Part shown: in pieces, positions 63,733 through 64,000 of the stretch | Position numbering within the stretch: position 1 is the first letter of the stretch | Layout of the letters: the number at the start of each line of letters is the position of its first letter | Assembly: GCF_900113175.1 (NCBI RefSeq) | Contig: NZ_FOOK01000001.1 | Location: 146,564 to 210,563, forward strand | Direction of reading: 5' to 3' | DNA length: 64,000 bases | Source of the DNA: Planifilum fulgidum | GTDB lineage: Bacteria > Bacillota > Bacilli > Thermoactinomycetales > DSM-44946 | Program-made: the position numbers and the translations under genes | The notes under the pieces: model-generated | The model's input: only the letters and a program-made list of their open reading frames with translations | Databases searched by the model: none | Told to the model about the DNA's origin: nothing

Positions 63733-64000
63733 GTGGCAAGAAAAGGACAGAAATTCAAGACATATAGCTTTGAACTGAAAAAGAAGGCAGTGGAAATGAG
63801 GCTTCAGGGCATTCCCAAGGCAAAGATTGCTGAAGAGCTGGGGATTCAAGATGTGGGGCGATTAAAGATCTGGATGCGGAAATACCGGGAACAGGGCGAT
63901 TTTGGGCTAATGGAGCACAGAGGGAGGCGGAAAGAGTACAAGGACCTGGAACGGGAAGTCAAAAGGCTGCGACTGGAGAATGATGTCCTAAAAAAGTGGC
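63733..64000 (+). CDS. IS3-family transposase OrfA (N-terminal part)
   Basis: The visible 89 residues start with a GTG (MARKGQKFKTYSFELKKKAV) and form a helix-turn-helix (MRLQGIPKAKIAEELGIQ) followed by a basic, leucine-zipper-like helix (DLEREVKRLRLENDVLKKW). This is the DNA-binding and dimerisation half of IS3 OrfA, which binds the terminal repeats. The catalytic DDE domain (OrfB) should follow by frameshift outside the window. AAGGGGTG is spaced 6 nt before the GTG. Confidence 0.88.
   Translation, partial: MARKGQKFKTYSFELKKKAVEMRLQGIPKAKIAEELGIQDVGRLKIWMRKYREQGDFGLMEHRGRRKEYKDLEREVKRLRLENDVLKKW

Larger units (their letters stand above)
63665..64000 (+). mobile_element. IS3-family insertion sequence, left end (continues past the window)
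   Basis: The left end starts near TGAAGTGCACCCCTTAAAGT and is followed by the first open frame of an IS3-type transposase. The exact terminal inverted repeat and target duplication cannot be fixed because the right end lies outside the window. The 5' boundary is estimated from where the G+C-rich host sequence ends. It sits 310 bp after the symporter gene and does not break a gene. Confidence 0.8.

Overview
The window is a GC-rich chromosomal segment from a Gram-positive Bacillota of the Bacillales type. Supporting signs are Bacillus-style AGGAGG ribosome binding sites, T-box leaders, a CymR-type Rrf2 regulator, IreB, RecD2, HemZ and AddAB. The left half follows the Bacillus subtilis block mltG-yrzB-ruvX-ireB-alaS-(AI-2E permease)-yrrD-recD2-cysteine desulfurase-cymR-(rarA)-6S RNA-aspS-hisS-dtd-relA, interrupted by lineage-specific genes. 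High GC and frequent TTG/GTG starts would fit a thermophilic Thermoactinomycetaceae-like organism such as Planifilum, but this is inference and the genus is not proven. I saw no rRNA, tRNA, CRISPR array or prophage.

Region 1 (1-16,350, mostly minus strand): partial mltG, two DUF1292 proteins, ruvX, ireB, and alaS behind an Ala-specific T-box. An acyltransferase, ctaG and an EamA exporter follow, then about 1.1 kb without genes, an AI-2E-family permease, two small proteins, yrrD, recD2, a cysteine desulfurase, cymR and a YczE-like membrane protein. Region 2 (16,400-32,900): rarA and a ferritin-like gene on the plus strand. On the minus strand are a HAD nucleotidase, 6S RNA, the hisS-aspS operon under a T-box, a padR pair with a frameshifted partner, a secreted lipase-like hydrolase, hemZ, transketolase, dtd, relA and a small membrane protein.

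Region 3 (32,900-42,150, minus): a class A penicillin-binding protein and the addB-addA recombination nuclease pair, with a LexA-type palindrome at the presumed addBA promoter. Region 4 (42,200-55,300): a TAXI-type TRAP transporter (binding protein, DUF1850, fused permease), a DUF4253 protein, a five-gene peptide ABC transporter, an MBL-fold hydrolase, the iron-sulfur repair protein ScdA behind an FNR-like box, and a P1-family peptidase.

Region 5 (55,400-64,000): mnmH (tRNA 2-selenouridine synthase), then two DUF485/sodium-solute-symporter pairs flanking a LytS-type sensor kinase and LytTR regulator. The second pair has its own promoter with a cre-like site, and this layout suggests a carboxylate (acetate or pyruvate) sensing and uptake module. 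An IS3-family element enters at the right edge with a strong hairpin covering the transposase ribosome binding site.
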